Assembly (NCBI GenBank): GCA_035301285.1
Contig: DATGUN010000073.1
Location: 1 to 49,937, forward strand
Direction: 5' to 3'
DNA: 49,937 nucleotides
DNA from: DATGUN01 sp035301285
GTDB taxonomy: Bacteria > Bacillota > Bacilli > Bacillales > Amphibacillaceae
Under the pieces are notes generated by a model that worked only from the letters and a program-made list of their open reading frames with translations, searched no databases and had not been told where the DNA came from. Below are positions 42,646 through 49,937 of the stretch, piece after piece. The position numbers and the translations under genes are program-made. Each line of letters opens with the position of its first letter. Position 1 is the first letter of the stretch.

Positions 42646-44316
42646 ATGGAAAACGTCGATTTACTCATTAAAAACGCAACGATATTAACAATGGATTCCC
42701 AGGATACCATTGCCCGCTCTGTAGCTGTTACAAACGGAATGATAACACATATATCCTTAGACGATGAGCCTGATGTATCGGAAATGAATCTATCAAGTGA
42801 CACAAAGGTGCTCGATCTTAAAAATAAGACACTGATTCCGGGTTTTATTGATACACATAATCATATTATCGATTATGCTCAAAATCAGACCCGGATCGAT
42901 TGCAGTACCCCACCTAATAGAAGCATCCAAGACATTTTGGATCGAGTGGCTGAAAAAGCAAAGGAAAACACTTCTGATGACTGGATCATCGGGTATGGTT
43001 ATGATGATAGTTTATTATCTGACCACCGGCATCCGACCGCTTCAGACTTAGATAAAGTCGCACCGGATCACCCGGTTTTCATAAGTCATATCAGCGGTCA
43101 TATCGTCGTTGTCAATTCCGTTGTACTTGAAATGATCGATACAAAAAAACGTCAAACCATCGATCGCTCACTTATCGGGGAAAGCAGTGATGGCGAGCCG
43201 AATGGTGTATTTTACGAAGCGGGTGCTGACTTCATCAGGAGACTTGTACCCAAACCTGATGCCGAGGAACTGGCTGAACTCATTATTGAAGCATCCAAAC
43301 AATATATGTCCCAAGGGATTACGACAAGTACAGATGCTGCCGTCGGATCCTATTTAGGAAGCGTGGAAATTGATGCTCATTTAAAAGCTGCCACAAATGG
43401 AAAAAACCCCTTGCGGCATAGGCTACTGATGATGCATGACTGTTTCCAAGAAGATGGGGATTATGCAGGATACACAGCCGAAATGGTCGATAACGACTTA
43501 AAGGAAAAATCAAATGGCATGGTAAGATTGGATGGGGCGAAGTTTTTCCAGGACGGATCGATACAAGGGTATACAGGTGCACTGCGTGAACCTTATCATC
43601 GCAAACCTGATGTGTATGGTGAACTTGTTCATGATCAGGAAATGTTCAATGACGACATTTATGACTTGCATAAACGCGGATTTCGCATTGCCGTCCATGG
43701 TAATGGCGATCGAGCGATTGGGTCTATTTTAGAAGCGTTTCGTCATGTATTGGAAAAATCGCCGAAACAGAATCACCGTCATCGGATTGAACATGTGCAA
43801 ACCGCAACACCGCAGGACTTGATTGACATGGAGGAATTGAATGTGGCTGGATCCTTTTTCATCAATCATGTCTATTACTGGGGTGATCGCCATAAACAAT
43901 TGTTTTTAGGTCCTGAGAGAGCAGAACGGATAAATCCTATCGCAGACGCCATTCATCATGAACTGTTGTTCACATTACATTCTGATTGTCCAATTACACC
44001 GATATCACCGCTTTTCTCTGTTTGGGCAGCGGTAAACAGGGTGACAAAAGATGGTGATGTATTAGGGGCGGCGCAGCGTTGTGATGTTATGACCGCTTTG
44101 AAATCCATGACGATTTACGGAGCACAGCTCAACTTTGAAGAAGAGAGAACAGGCAGTATCGAAATTGGAAAACAAGCAGACTTTGCAGTGTTGGATCGCG
44201 ATCCTAGAACCGTTGATCCAATGACCATCAAGGATATTAAGGTTCTTGAGACGATTATTGCCGGCGAATCTGTTTATATCGCGTCAGAAGCGGAAAATAC
44301 GATAGGTAATAAATGA
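42646..44316 (+). CDS. Amidohydrolase family protein (YtcJ-like)
   Basis: This 556-residue metal-dependent hydrolase of the amidohydrolase superfamily (YtcJ/AepA-like branch) has the beta-strand-1 metal motif GFIDTHNHI (His71, His73), then VHGNGDRAI, the later RHRIEHVQ histidine and LHSDCPITP. The composite beta-sandwich is formed by the N-terminal LLIKNATILTMDS and the C-terminal GSIEIGKQADFAVLDRDP. YtcJ relatives hydrolyse amides, formamides or N-substituted compounds; specificity here is unknown. The ATG at 42646 follows AGGGAGGG; earlier in-frame codons lack homology. It lies 90 bp after opuAC and ahead of a terminator, so it is likely cotranscribed with the transporter genes. Confidence 0.85.
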   Translation: MENVDLLIKNATILTMDSQDTIARSVAVTNGMITHISLDDEPDVSEMNLSSDTKVLDLKNKTLIPGFIDTHNHIIDYAQNQTRIDCSTPPNRSIQDILDRVAEKAKENTSDDWIIGYGYDDSLLSDHRHPTASDLDKVAPDHPVFISHISGHIVVVNSVVLEMIDTKKRQTIDRSLIGESSDGEPNGVFYEAGADFIRRLVPKPDAEELAELIIEASKQYMSQGITTSTDAAVGSYLGSVEIDAHLKAATNGKNPLRHRLLMMHDCFQEDGDYAGYTAEMVDNDLKEKSNGMVRLDGAKFFQDGSIQGYTGALREPYHRKPDVYGELVHDQEMFNDDIYDLHKRGFRIAVHGNGDRAIGSILEAFRHVLEKSPKQNHRHRIEHVQTATPQDLIDMEELNVAGSFFINHVYYWGDRHKQLFLGPERAERINPIADAIHHELLFTLHSDCPITPISPLFSVWAAVNRVTKDGDVLGAAQRCDVMTALKSMTIYGAQLNFEEERTGSIEIGKQADFAVLDRDPRTVDPMTIKDIKVLETIIAGESVYIASEAENTIGNK

Positions 44317-44325
44317 TAATGGAAG

Positions 44326-44357
44326 AAAAGGGTGGGCCAAACATGGTCCACTTTTAT
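44326..44357 (+). terminator. Intrinsic terminator after the amidohydrolase gene
   Basis: AAAAGGGTGGGCC and GGTCCACTTTT form an imperfect stem with a short loop, followed by a weak T-rich end. It lies about 10 bp after the stop codon. Confidence 0.65.
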
Positions 44358-44562
44358 ACTATGAACACATTTTAGGATAGCAGGGTCTTTGCTTAGGTTA
44401 CGATGTTTGTGTCGGAAGGCGATGTCTGTTGAATGTGCTGTTTCTTTCTATTATATGGATTATTGGACATATGCGTATAAGTGACAGTGATAACAATCTA
44501 TGGAGTGCATTGTCATTATCTGGACGTTTTGGTAAAACTCAAAAGATAGTCCCTTTATCACA

Positions 44563-44590
44563 TTGACATCGCTTACAGACATGCTATCAT
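44563..44590 (+). promoter_or_regulatory. SigA promoter of the YfcC-C45-M20 unit
   Basis: A perfect -35 TTGACA (44563-44568) and -10 TATCAT (44585-44590) lie 16 bp apart; the start would be near 44597, about 35 nt before the YfcC-like start codon. Confidence 0.75.
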
Positions 44591-44633
44591 TGTGAATAAA
44601 TTATTTTAGGAATGAAATGGGAGGTCACTATAG

Positions 44634-46055
44634 ATGTCTGAATCATCAAACCATAAGAAGAAAAAACGCTTTGCGATACCTGATGCATTCATTATTATAT
44701 TCGGGATCGCTCTACTAGCTGCTATTGCTACCTATATCATCCCTTCAGGGGAATATGAACGTGAAGAAGTAGACGGTGTCACACAGGCGGTAGCTGATAG
44801 CTATCAGTCTGTAGATGCCAACCCTACCAATCTATTGGATTTATTTTTAGCCATTCAAAAAGGAATGATTGAATCTGGTAATATTATCTTTCTGATTTTC
44901 ATGATTGGTGGGGCTGTGGCTATTCTTGATTCATCAGGTGCGATTGATGCCGGAATCAATGCCTTGATACGAAAAACAAGGGGAAACACCACTGCGCTTA
45001 TTGCATCCATCAGTATTATCTTTGGGGTGATATGTACCGTAGGGGTGGCCTCCAATGCTGTTATCGCTTTTATACCGATTGGAATCGGGTTGGCAAAGGC
45101 GCTGAAATTAGATGCCATTGCTGGTGTTGCGATCATCTATTTAGGGTATTATGTTGGTAATACGGCGGGAGTATTAGACCCAACCATATTAGGACTTGCA
45201 CAATCTATAGCAGAGTTACCGTTGTTTTCAGGTCTATTTATGCGTCTAGCTATTTTTATCGTTCTGATGACTGTCACCATTTTTTATGTTAGCCGATATG
45301 TCAATAAAATCAGTAATGATCCATCCAGAAGTTTAATGGCGGATGCGCCTTTTTCTGATAGTCATCCAGAAGAGGAATCCACTGAAAATAATAATAACAC
45401 TGCGTTTACTAGAAAACATGTTGTTGTGATCATTATATTTTTTATATTTATCGGTATATTTTTATACGGAGCACTGCAATTAGGTTGGTCTATCGATGAG
45501 TTATCGGCCATCTTTATCATGATGGGAATCACTGTTGCCATCGTGGATCGACTAACGCCAAATGAATTTATTAGAAAGTTCATGAATGGTGCCAAGAGCA
45601 TTACCTACGGGGCACTTGTCGTTGGTATTGCACGGGCCGTTATCGTTGTCATGGAAGATGGAAGGATCATGGACACGATTGTTCACGGTGCGCTTATTCC
45701 TTTGGAGTCCATGCATGTGGCGCTTGGTGCCCAATCCTTATATATATTTAATCTACTGTTTAATCTATTGGTTACGTCCGGAACAGGGCAGGCCTCGATT
45801 GTCATGCCATTGATGGTTCCCTTAGTGGATATGTTGAATATTACCCGTCAGACCGGGGTATTAGCATTGAAGCTTGGAGATGGCATTACCAATATCATTA
45901 CCCCGACATCCGGTGTGTTGATGGCTGTTCTTGCCGTTGGAGGTGTACCGTGGACGAAGTGGTTTAGGTTTATTTATCCGCTTGTTTTGATATGGTCGGC
46001 AGTAGGCATTGTATTTATGGGGATCGCGGTCTTCATCAATTATGGGCCATTTTAA
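44634..46055 (+). CDS. YfcC-family (C4-dicarboxylate/basic amino acid antiporter-like) carrier
   Basis: This 473-residue membrane protein has a basic N-terminus and roughly twelve hydrophobic segments with a polar loop at about 225-260. Motifs such as AIATYIIPSGEYER, GVASNAVIAFIPIG and LVTSGTGQASIVMPLMVPL identify the YfcC/DcuC-like family, whose members move amino acids, dipeptides or dicarboxylates, including arginine/ornithine exchangers. GGGAGGT lies 8 bases before the ATG and a strong promoter precedes it. It heads a unit with a C45-type amide hydrolase and an M20 peptidase, so uptake of an N-acyl amino acid or peptide is a reasonable inference. Its ligand is not fixed by sequence. Confidence 0.82.
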   Translation: MSESSNHKKKKRFAIPDAFIIIFGIALLAAIATYIIPSGEYEREEVDGVTQAVADSYQSVDANPTNLLDLFLAIQKGMIESGNIIFLIFMIGGAVAILDSSGAIDAGINALIRKTRGNTTALIASISIIFGVICTVGVASNAVIAFIPIGIGLAKALKLDAIAGVAIIYLGYYVGNTAGVLDPTILGLAQSIAELPLFSGLFMRLAIFIVLMTVTIFYVSRYVNKISNDPSRSLMADAPFSDSHPEEESTENNNNTAFTRKHVVVIIIFFIFIGIFLYGALQLGWSIDELSAIFIMMGITVAIVDRLTPNEFIRKFMNGAKSITYGALVVGIARAVIVVMEDGRIMDTIVHGALIPLESMHVALGAQSLYIFNLLFNLLVTSGTGQASIVMPLMVPLVDMLNITRQTGVLALKLGDGITNIITPTSGVLMAVLAVGGVPWTKWFRFIYPLVLIWSAVGIVFMGIAVFINYGPF

Positions 46056-46168
46056 TTTTATGAAAAAGCTAGACCGTGTCACCTTGTATTTTAAAGGATC
46101 CATTTACTCGGTATCTTTTATGAACGGTTGCTAATAAATGATTTCGATTTGAGAAAGGAGCCCTCTAG

Positions 46169-47242
46169 ATGAAAACGTTAAATTTATCAGGAACCCCCCA
46201 TACGATTGGGGTCGGTCACGGTGAACAAGCAAAGGAGGAAGTCCATTTCAGTTTAGATTCTTATGAAAAGCTGTTTTGGTATGAGGCTGGTTTGGATTGG
46301 AAACAAGCCACCGAGTCTGCCAAACAGCATATCGATTATATTGAAGATATGAATGTGGATCTATTAGAAGAGATGGACGGGATTGCAAAAGGGGCTGCTG
46401 TCGAATTTGAAGATATATTGACACTAAATGCACGCAGCGAAATTGCATTAACAAACAATAAACATGATGGGTGCACGAGTTTGGCTGTTATGCCGCCACT
46501 TGCAGATAACGTTTATCTGGCTCAAAACTGGGACTGGAGAGCAGCTCAGAGTAAAAGTCTTTTTATTGCAGACATAAAGCAATCATCGAATCCCGGAATA
46601 ACAATGGTCACAGAAGGTGGCATCATTGGCAAAATCGGTATGAACTCAGAAGGGCTCGGTGTTTGCCTCAATGCCCTCAGAGCGAATGTGAAATCCGATA
46701 GATTACCGGTTCACCTAGCTTTACGAGAGATTTTAAATTCGGCGGATATAAAGGAAGCAAAACATAAAGTGGGGAATGGACAATCGGCATCCTCCGCGAA
46801 TTATCTCATCGCGCAGCATAATGGAGAAAATAAGAAAGCCATCAATATAGAAGCTTCTCCATTAGGTGAAGATAACATAGAGACCCATTCTAGATATGTG
46901 TACCATACGAATCATTTTTGTTCTGATTTTCTGACTGATAAAATAGGATTGGACAACATTAACGTAACGAAAGGTTCATTTACGCGAAAACAGCGTATCG
47001 GTGAATTGTTGAATCATGCTGAAACACATGGAGAAGTAGTGGATCAGGACATTATAAAACAGTGGTTGTCAGATCATGAAAATGTACCGGACTCGATCTG
47101 TAAGCATAAGGATAAGGGATCATCGGACTATACAAATACCATCTCTGCCTTTGCCATTATTATGGATCTTTCCAATCGACACATCCATTTCAGGAATGGG
47201 AATCCATGTCAGCCAAATGAGATCATGAATTTACAACAATAG
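46169..47242 (+). CDS. C45-family peptidase / acyltransferase (isopenicillin N acyltransferase-like)
   Basis: This 357-residue Ntn-hydrolase has the fold of isopenicillin-N acyltransferase and C45 peptidases. These mature by self-cleavage before a conserved cysteine that becomes the N-terminal nucleophile; here Gly101-Cys102 in HDGCTSLAV. The following LAQNWDWRAAQ motif and GIIGKIGMNSEGLGVCLNAL are also characteristic. Such enzymes hydrolyse or transfer acyl groups on amino-linked amides. There is no signal peptide, so it acts in the cytoplasm. AAAGGAG lies 8 bases before the ATG. It sits between the YfcC-like carrier and an M20 peptidase, fitting stepwise import and deacylation of N-acylated compounds. 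The natural substrate is unknown. Confidence 0.85.
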   Translation: MKTLNLSGTPHTIGVGHGEQAKEEVHFSLDSYEKLFWYEAGLDWKQATESAKQHIDYIEDMNVDLLEEMDGIAKGAAVEFEDILTLNARSEIALTNNKHDGCTSLAVMPPLADNVYLAQNWDWRAAQSKSLFIADIKQSSNPGITMVTEGGIIGKIGMNSEGLGVCLNALRANVKSDRLPVHLALREILNSADIKEAKHKVGNGQSASSANYLIAQHNGENKKAINIEASPLGEDNIETHSRYVYHTNHFCSDFLTDKIGLDNINVTKGSFTRKQRIGELLNHAETHGEVVDQDIIKQWLSDHENVPDSICKHKDKGSSDYTNTISAFAIIMDLSNRHIHFRNGNPCQPNEIMNLQQ

Positions 47243-47265
47243 AAAATAGCACATTGGAGGAATTG

Positions 47266-48405
47266 ATGATGAAAGAATTCGTCGAAAACCATATGGATGA
47301 AATGCTGGAAATGCTCAAAGAATTAGTGAATACGGATAGTGGTTCCCATGACAAAGCGGGTGTAGACCATGTTGGTCATATGCTAAGGGAAAAATATGAG
47401 AAAACGGGTTTTGTGACAGACGTACGTGAGAGCGAACAATATGGCAATTCACTTGTATTACGACATCAGGATGCAGTGGACCCGGATATTTTAATTCTGG
47501 CGCATATGGACACGGTGTTTCCAAAGGGAACAGCTGAACAGCGTCCCTTCTCCATAAAAAATGGAAGAGCTTATGGGCCTGGTGTAATCGATATGCAACC
47601 GAGCCATGTATTGATATTATATGCACTGAACGCCCTTAAGGATGAGCAAATACCCGTCTATAAAAATGTGGAAATCGTCCTTAATAGTGATGAGGAGCTT
47701 GGGACCATTTCATCGAGATCCCTGATTGAGGAACGGGCAAAAGGGAAAAAATATGCCCTTGTCATGGAACCGGCACGTCCTGATGGATCAATCGTCAGTT
47801 CGAGACGTGGTGCTGGAAGATATGAATTGACGGTGAAAGGAAAAGCGGCACATTCAGGAATGAATCCGGCAGACGGTGTGAGTGCGATTGATGAAATAGC
47901 TCATAAAGTGATTGAATTAAAAGCCCTTGCCGACCCGGATAACGGAGTGCATATCAATGTCGGTCTGATTGATGGAGGGACATCGGTTAATACCATTGCG
48001 CCCATGGCAAAAGCGGAAATTGATGTCCGGATCACGAAAGCGGAACAAGGCGATGTCATTGATCAAAAAATAAGAGACGTTTGCGAGAAAAGTGCGATTG
48101 CAGGGACTGAACTGACATTGACCGGCGGGATCAACCGGCCACCTATGGAGTTCACCGAAAGTACCAAAGCATTAGTGGATACAATCCAGGCGGAAGCGGA
48201 GAAACTGGGATTAAACGTTGGTCATATTGCAACGGGTGGTGGATCGGACGCTTCATTTACAGCCGCAATGGGTGTACCGACCGTAGATGGATTGGGTCCC
48301 GTTGGAGGCAATCAGCATACGGAAGAAGAATATTTAATCGTGGATACACTAACCGAACGAACGATTTTATTTGCCAACGTTCTACAACGTTTAAGTACGA
48401 CATGA
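47266..48405 (+). CDS. M20-family carboxypeptidase (glutamate carboxypeptidase-like)
   Basis: This 379-residue M20 zinc hydrolase resembles carboxypeptidase G2. The metal-binding and catalytic pieces are present: LAHMDTVFPKG, GPGVIDMQPSH (bridging Asp), SDEELGTISS (general base Glu), VMEPARPDG and the final GGNQHTEEE histidine. The stretch after the bridging Asp is MQPS where relatives usually have MKGG. The start may be ATG 47266 or 47269, both after GGAGG; the TTG at 47254 overlaps the ribosome site. It follows the C45 gene by about 20 bp and ends the unit. Cleavage of an N-acylated or gamma-linked amino acid made available by the upstream genes is inferred. Confidence 0.87.
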   Translation: MMKEFVENHMDEMLEMLKELVNTDSGSHDKAGVDHVGHMLREKYEKTGFVTDVRESEQYGNSLVLRHQDAVDPDILILAHMDTVFPKGTAEQRPFSIKNGRAYGPGVIDMQPSHVLILYALNALKDEQIPVYKNVEIVLNSDEELGTISSRSLIEERAKGKKYALVMEPARPDGSIVSSRRGAGRYELTVKGKAAHSGMNPADGVSAIDEIAHKVIELKALADPDNGVHINVGLIDGGTSVNTIAPMAKAEIDVRITKAEQGDVIDQKIRDVCEKSAIAGTELTLTGGINRPPMEFTESTKALVDTIQAEAEKLGLNVGHIATGGGSDASFTAAMGVPTVDGLGPVGGNQHTEEEYLIVDTLTERTILFANVLQRLSTT

Positions 48406-48459
48406 GTGAATTGGCACAGCGATAGGGGCACGGGATTGCCGTTCTCGTGAATTGGTTCT

Positions 48460-48484
48460 GGGAAGGGCGGTGCGCCTTTCCCTT
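48460..48484 (+). terminator. Probable terminator after the M20 carboxypeptidase gene
   Basis: GGGAAGGGCG and CGCCTTTCCC form a 10-bp stem with one G-T wobble and a 3-nt loop; the following tract is only weakly T-rich. It lies 55 bp after the stop codon. Confidence 0.55.
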
Positions 48485-48657
48485 CCTAATAAATGTTTAT
48501 ATGGTAAAAAATGGGGGTAGATGATACTACCTTAAAATGTTCAACCAGAATGTCAATTGAGGCCGTTGTGTTTCTTTTTTCAGGTTATGTCATTTTAAGG
48601 TTTTATTTATATCTAGTGAATTCAGAGTATTATTAATAAAACCAAAAGGAGGATAAC

Positions 48658-49937
48658 ATGTACTCAAAAGTAAGGCGTAGTGTTTTTATGGGGTTTGTGG
48701 GAGCGTTTTTATTTGTTTTCAGTCCGTTTGTTATGTCTGTATCTGCTGATGACGAACCAGAAAAATTACCAGAACCAAATGAGTTAGACGGATCGGATTC
48801 CCCATCTCTTGCGGGTGACCCGGGGAACGGCCATGATGAAACACCGGGTGAATGGATTGAAGGGGACACTCCGTCAAATTTAAAGGACGATGCACCGATT
48901 CTATTGTTTGTACCAGGTTTGAACAATGTGGCCCAAGTTTTTTACGAAGACAATGACATGTATGAAACAGCGTTTGACGCGGGTTATCAAACAGCTTTCA
49001 TCCAATTGCATGATGCAGGTGGTGAATCGGCGGATATGTGGGATAATGGTGAACTCTTGGCAGAAAAAATCGATGAGATATCCGATCATTTTGACGGGAA
49101 GCCGATTACCATAGTAGCCTATAGCAAAGGTGGGGTCGATACACAGACGGCACTGGCACATTATGGTGCGTGGGATAAGGTCGATAATGTGATTACGTTA
49201 TCCAGCCCACATCACGGGTCACAGCTGGCTGATTTAGCCTACAGTTCGTGGGCCGGCTGGTTAGCAGATCTCCTCGGTTCACAAGGGGATGGCACGTATT
49301 CAATGCAAACGGGTGAAATGGAAGAATTTCGTTCGGAAACCGAAGAAAAGGAACATGCAAACACGAATGATTATTACACCCTTGGCGGGACCGGCTGGAG
49401 TTCGGGTTCAGCTTCGATCAAGACGGGTGGTCTGTATCTGTCACAATACGGATCAAATGATGGTGTGGTGACAGCTGAAAGCAGCATATTGCCTGGTGGT
49501 GTTGAAATAGAAGTCGGGGATTGGAACCATACGACCATTCGGACAGGTGACACATTTCCTGTTTTTGAAGATTACCTGACGACCGATGAATCTTCCAATC
49601 AGGCATACGATGTGGACGATGTTGTCATGAATGAGCCCTCTGCCGATCAGTTGGTACGTGGTGGTCCGCTTGCTGAAGACGACGATAATACTGTGACGAT
49701 CCCTGTGGAAGAAGATGTTGATGATATATCATTGAATCTCATGACAGCCGATGTTCCGAAACAAATCAGTCTCGTCGACCCTTCCGGAAAAAGCGAGAAT
49801 GTTGATATGGAAACGGTTCAGAGTGAAGAAGGATATTTTCCAGGTGCTTATCACACAGTCATCAACAAAAAAGCTCCCGAAGCAGGTGAATGGGAAATCG
49901 AATTGTCTACAGAAAAGGATAGTGCCTACTTGGTGAC
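48658..49937 (+). CDS. Secreted alpha/beta hydrolase (lipase/esterase-like), 3'-truncated by window end
   Basis: The frame is open to the window edge (426 complete codons). A signal peptide with basic start and hydrophobic core ends near VSA-DD (residues 30-32), followed by an acidic, proline-rich linker. The alpha/beta-hydrolase core starts at APILLFVPGLNN (about 84-95). A likely catalytic triad is Ser156 (AYSKGG nucleophile elbow, Ala in place of the first Gly), Asp268 (YGSNDGVV) and His291 (WNHTTI), preceded by TLSSPHHGSQLADLA, typical of bacterial triacylglycerol lipases. The last 100 residues seen are an acidic beta-rich region, perhaps an accessory domain. AAAGGAGG is 7 bases before the ATG. 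The real C-terminus is beyond the window. Confidence 0.85.
   Translation, partial: MYSKVRRSVFMGFVGAFLFVFSPFVMSVSADDEPEKLPEPNELDGSDSPSLAGDPGNGHDETPGEWIEGDTPSNLKDDAPILLFVPGLNNVAQVFYEDNDMYETAFDAGYQTAFIQLHDAGGESADMWDNGELLAEKIDEISDHFDGKPITIVAYSKGGVDTQTALAHYGAWDKVDNVITLSSPHHGSQLADLAYSSWAGWLADLLGSQGDGTYSMQTGEMEEFRSETEEKEHANTNDYYTLGGTGWSSGSASIKTGGLYLSQYGSNDGVVTAESSILPGGVEIEVGDWNHTTIRTGDTFPVFEDYLTTDESSNQAYDVDDVVMNEPSADQLVRGGPLAEDDDNTVTIPVEEDVDDISLNLMTADVPKQISLVDPSGKSENVDMETVQSEEGYFPGAYHTVINKKAPEAGEWEIELSTEKDSAYLV

Larger units (their letters stand above)
44317..44633. other. Intergenic region between amidohydrolase and YfcC-like gene
   Basis: It holds a terminator and a promoter, both listed separately; nothing else was recognised. 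Confidence 0.5.

Noticed and set aside
1..49937. Search for tRNA, rRNA, insertion sequences, phage genes and replication origins
   Set aside because: No cloverleaf, rRNA segment, transposase or integrase motif, or DnaA-box cluster could be supported by reading the sequence.

Overview
The window (about 50 kb, moderate to low G+C) reads as chromosome of a moderately halophilic, aerobic, low-GC Gram-positive bacterium of the Bacillaceae (Virgibacillus/Lentibacillus/Oceanobacillus type). The support is: AGGAGG-type ribosome binding sites on most genes, several TTG/GTG starts, U-rich intrinsic terminators, an ectABC ectoine operon followed by a Bacillus-type asd-dapG pair, two Opu-type osmoprotectant transport loci, very acidic secreted proteins and a FruR-FruK-FruA cassette with a CcpA (cre) box. 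Genus is inferred, not proven. No rRNA, tRNA, CRISPR array, intact insertion sequence or prophage was seen.

Layout. (1) 1-4968: a promoter-led operon with an NCS1 permease, a DUF917 protein, a hydantoinase-A-like ATPase-fold protein and an Asp/Glu/hydantoin-racemase-family enzyme. (2) 5295-7475, minus strand: a VanZ-family protein with an internal duplication, a YczE-like membrane protein and a small NEAT-domain protein without a signal peptide. (3) 7708-12166: an XRE-cupin regulator with a second, classical HyuA/HyuB pair. (4) 12766-14970: a large secreted wall hydrolase. (5) 15086-22865, minus strand: opuCA-CB-CC-CD followed, across an intrinsic terminator, by a 2-hydroxyacid dehydrogenase, a ThDP-dependent decarboxylase/synthase-like enzyme and a betaine-aldehyde-dehydrogenase-like ALDH. 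(6) 23608-26174: a TsdA-like dihaem c-type lipoprotein and a DadA-like oxidase. (7) 26240-31896: a structured-RNA candidate, then ectA, ectB, ectC, asd, dapG. (8) 31957-34725: a 51-bp tandem repeat, a hydratase/FAH-family enzyme, a GNAT acetyltransferase and an MscS channel. (9) 35003-38570: fruR-fruK-fruA. (10) 38808-48405: an M20 dipeptidase, then OpuAB/OpuAC-like permease and binding protein without an ATPase, a YtcJ-like amidohydrolase, a YfcC-family carrier, a C45/acyltransferase-fold hydrolase and a second M20 peptidase. (11) 48658-end: a secreted alpha/beta hydrolase cut by the window edge.

How it works together. Two themes dominate: osmoadaptation (ectoine synthesis with its own aspartate-semialdehyde supply, OpuC and OpuA-like uptake, an MscS channel) and scavenging of amide, hydantoin and modified amino-acid compounds (two Hyu loci, racemase, DadA, amidohydrolase, C45 and M20 hydrolases). 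The most interesting candidate system is region 5. The three enzymes next to the onium-compound importer form a chemically complete chain (2-hydroxy acid to 2-oxo acid to aldehyde to acid shortened by one carbon), which could turn an imported onium hydroxy acid into a betaine-type osmolyte. The next is an apparently undescribed multi-stem RNA element between dadA and ectA.
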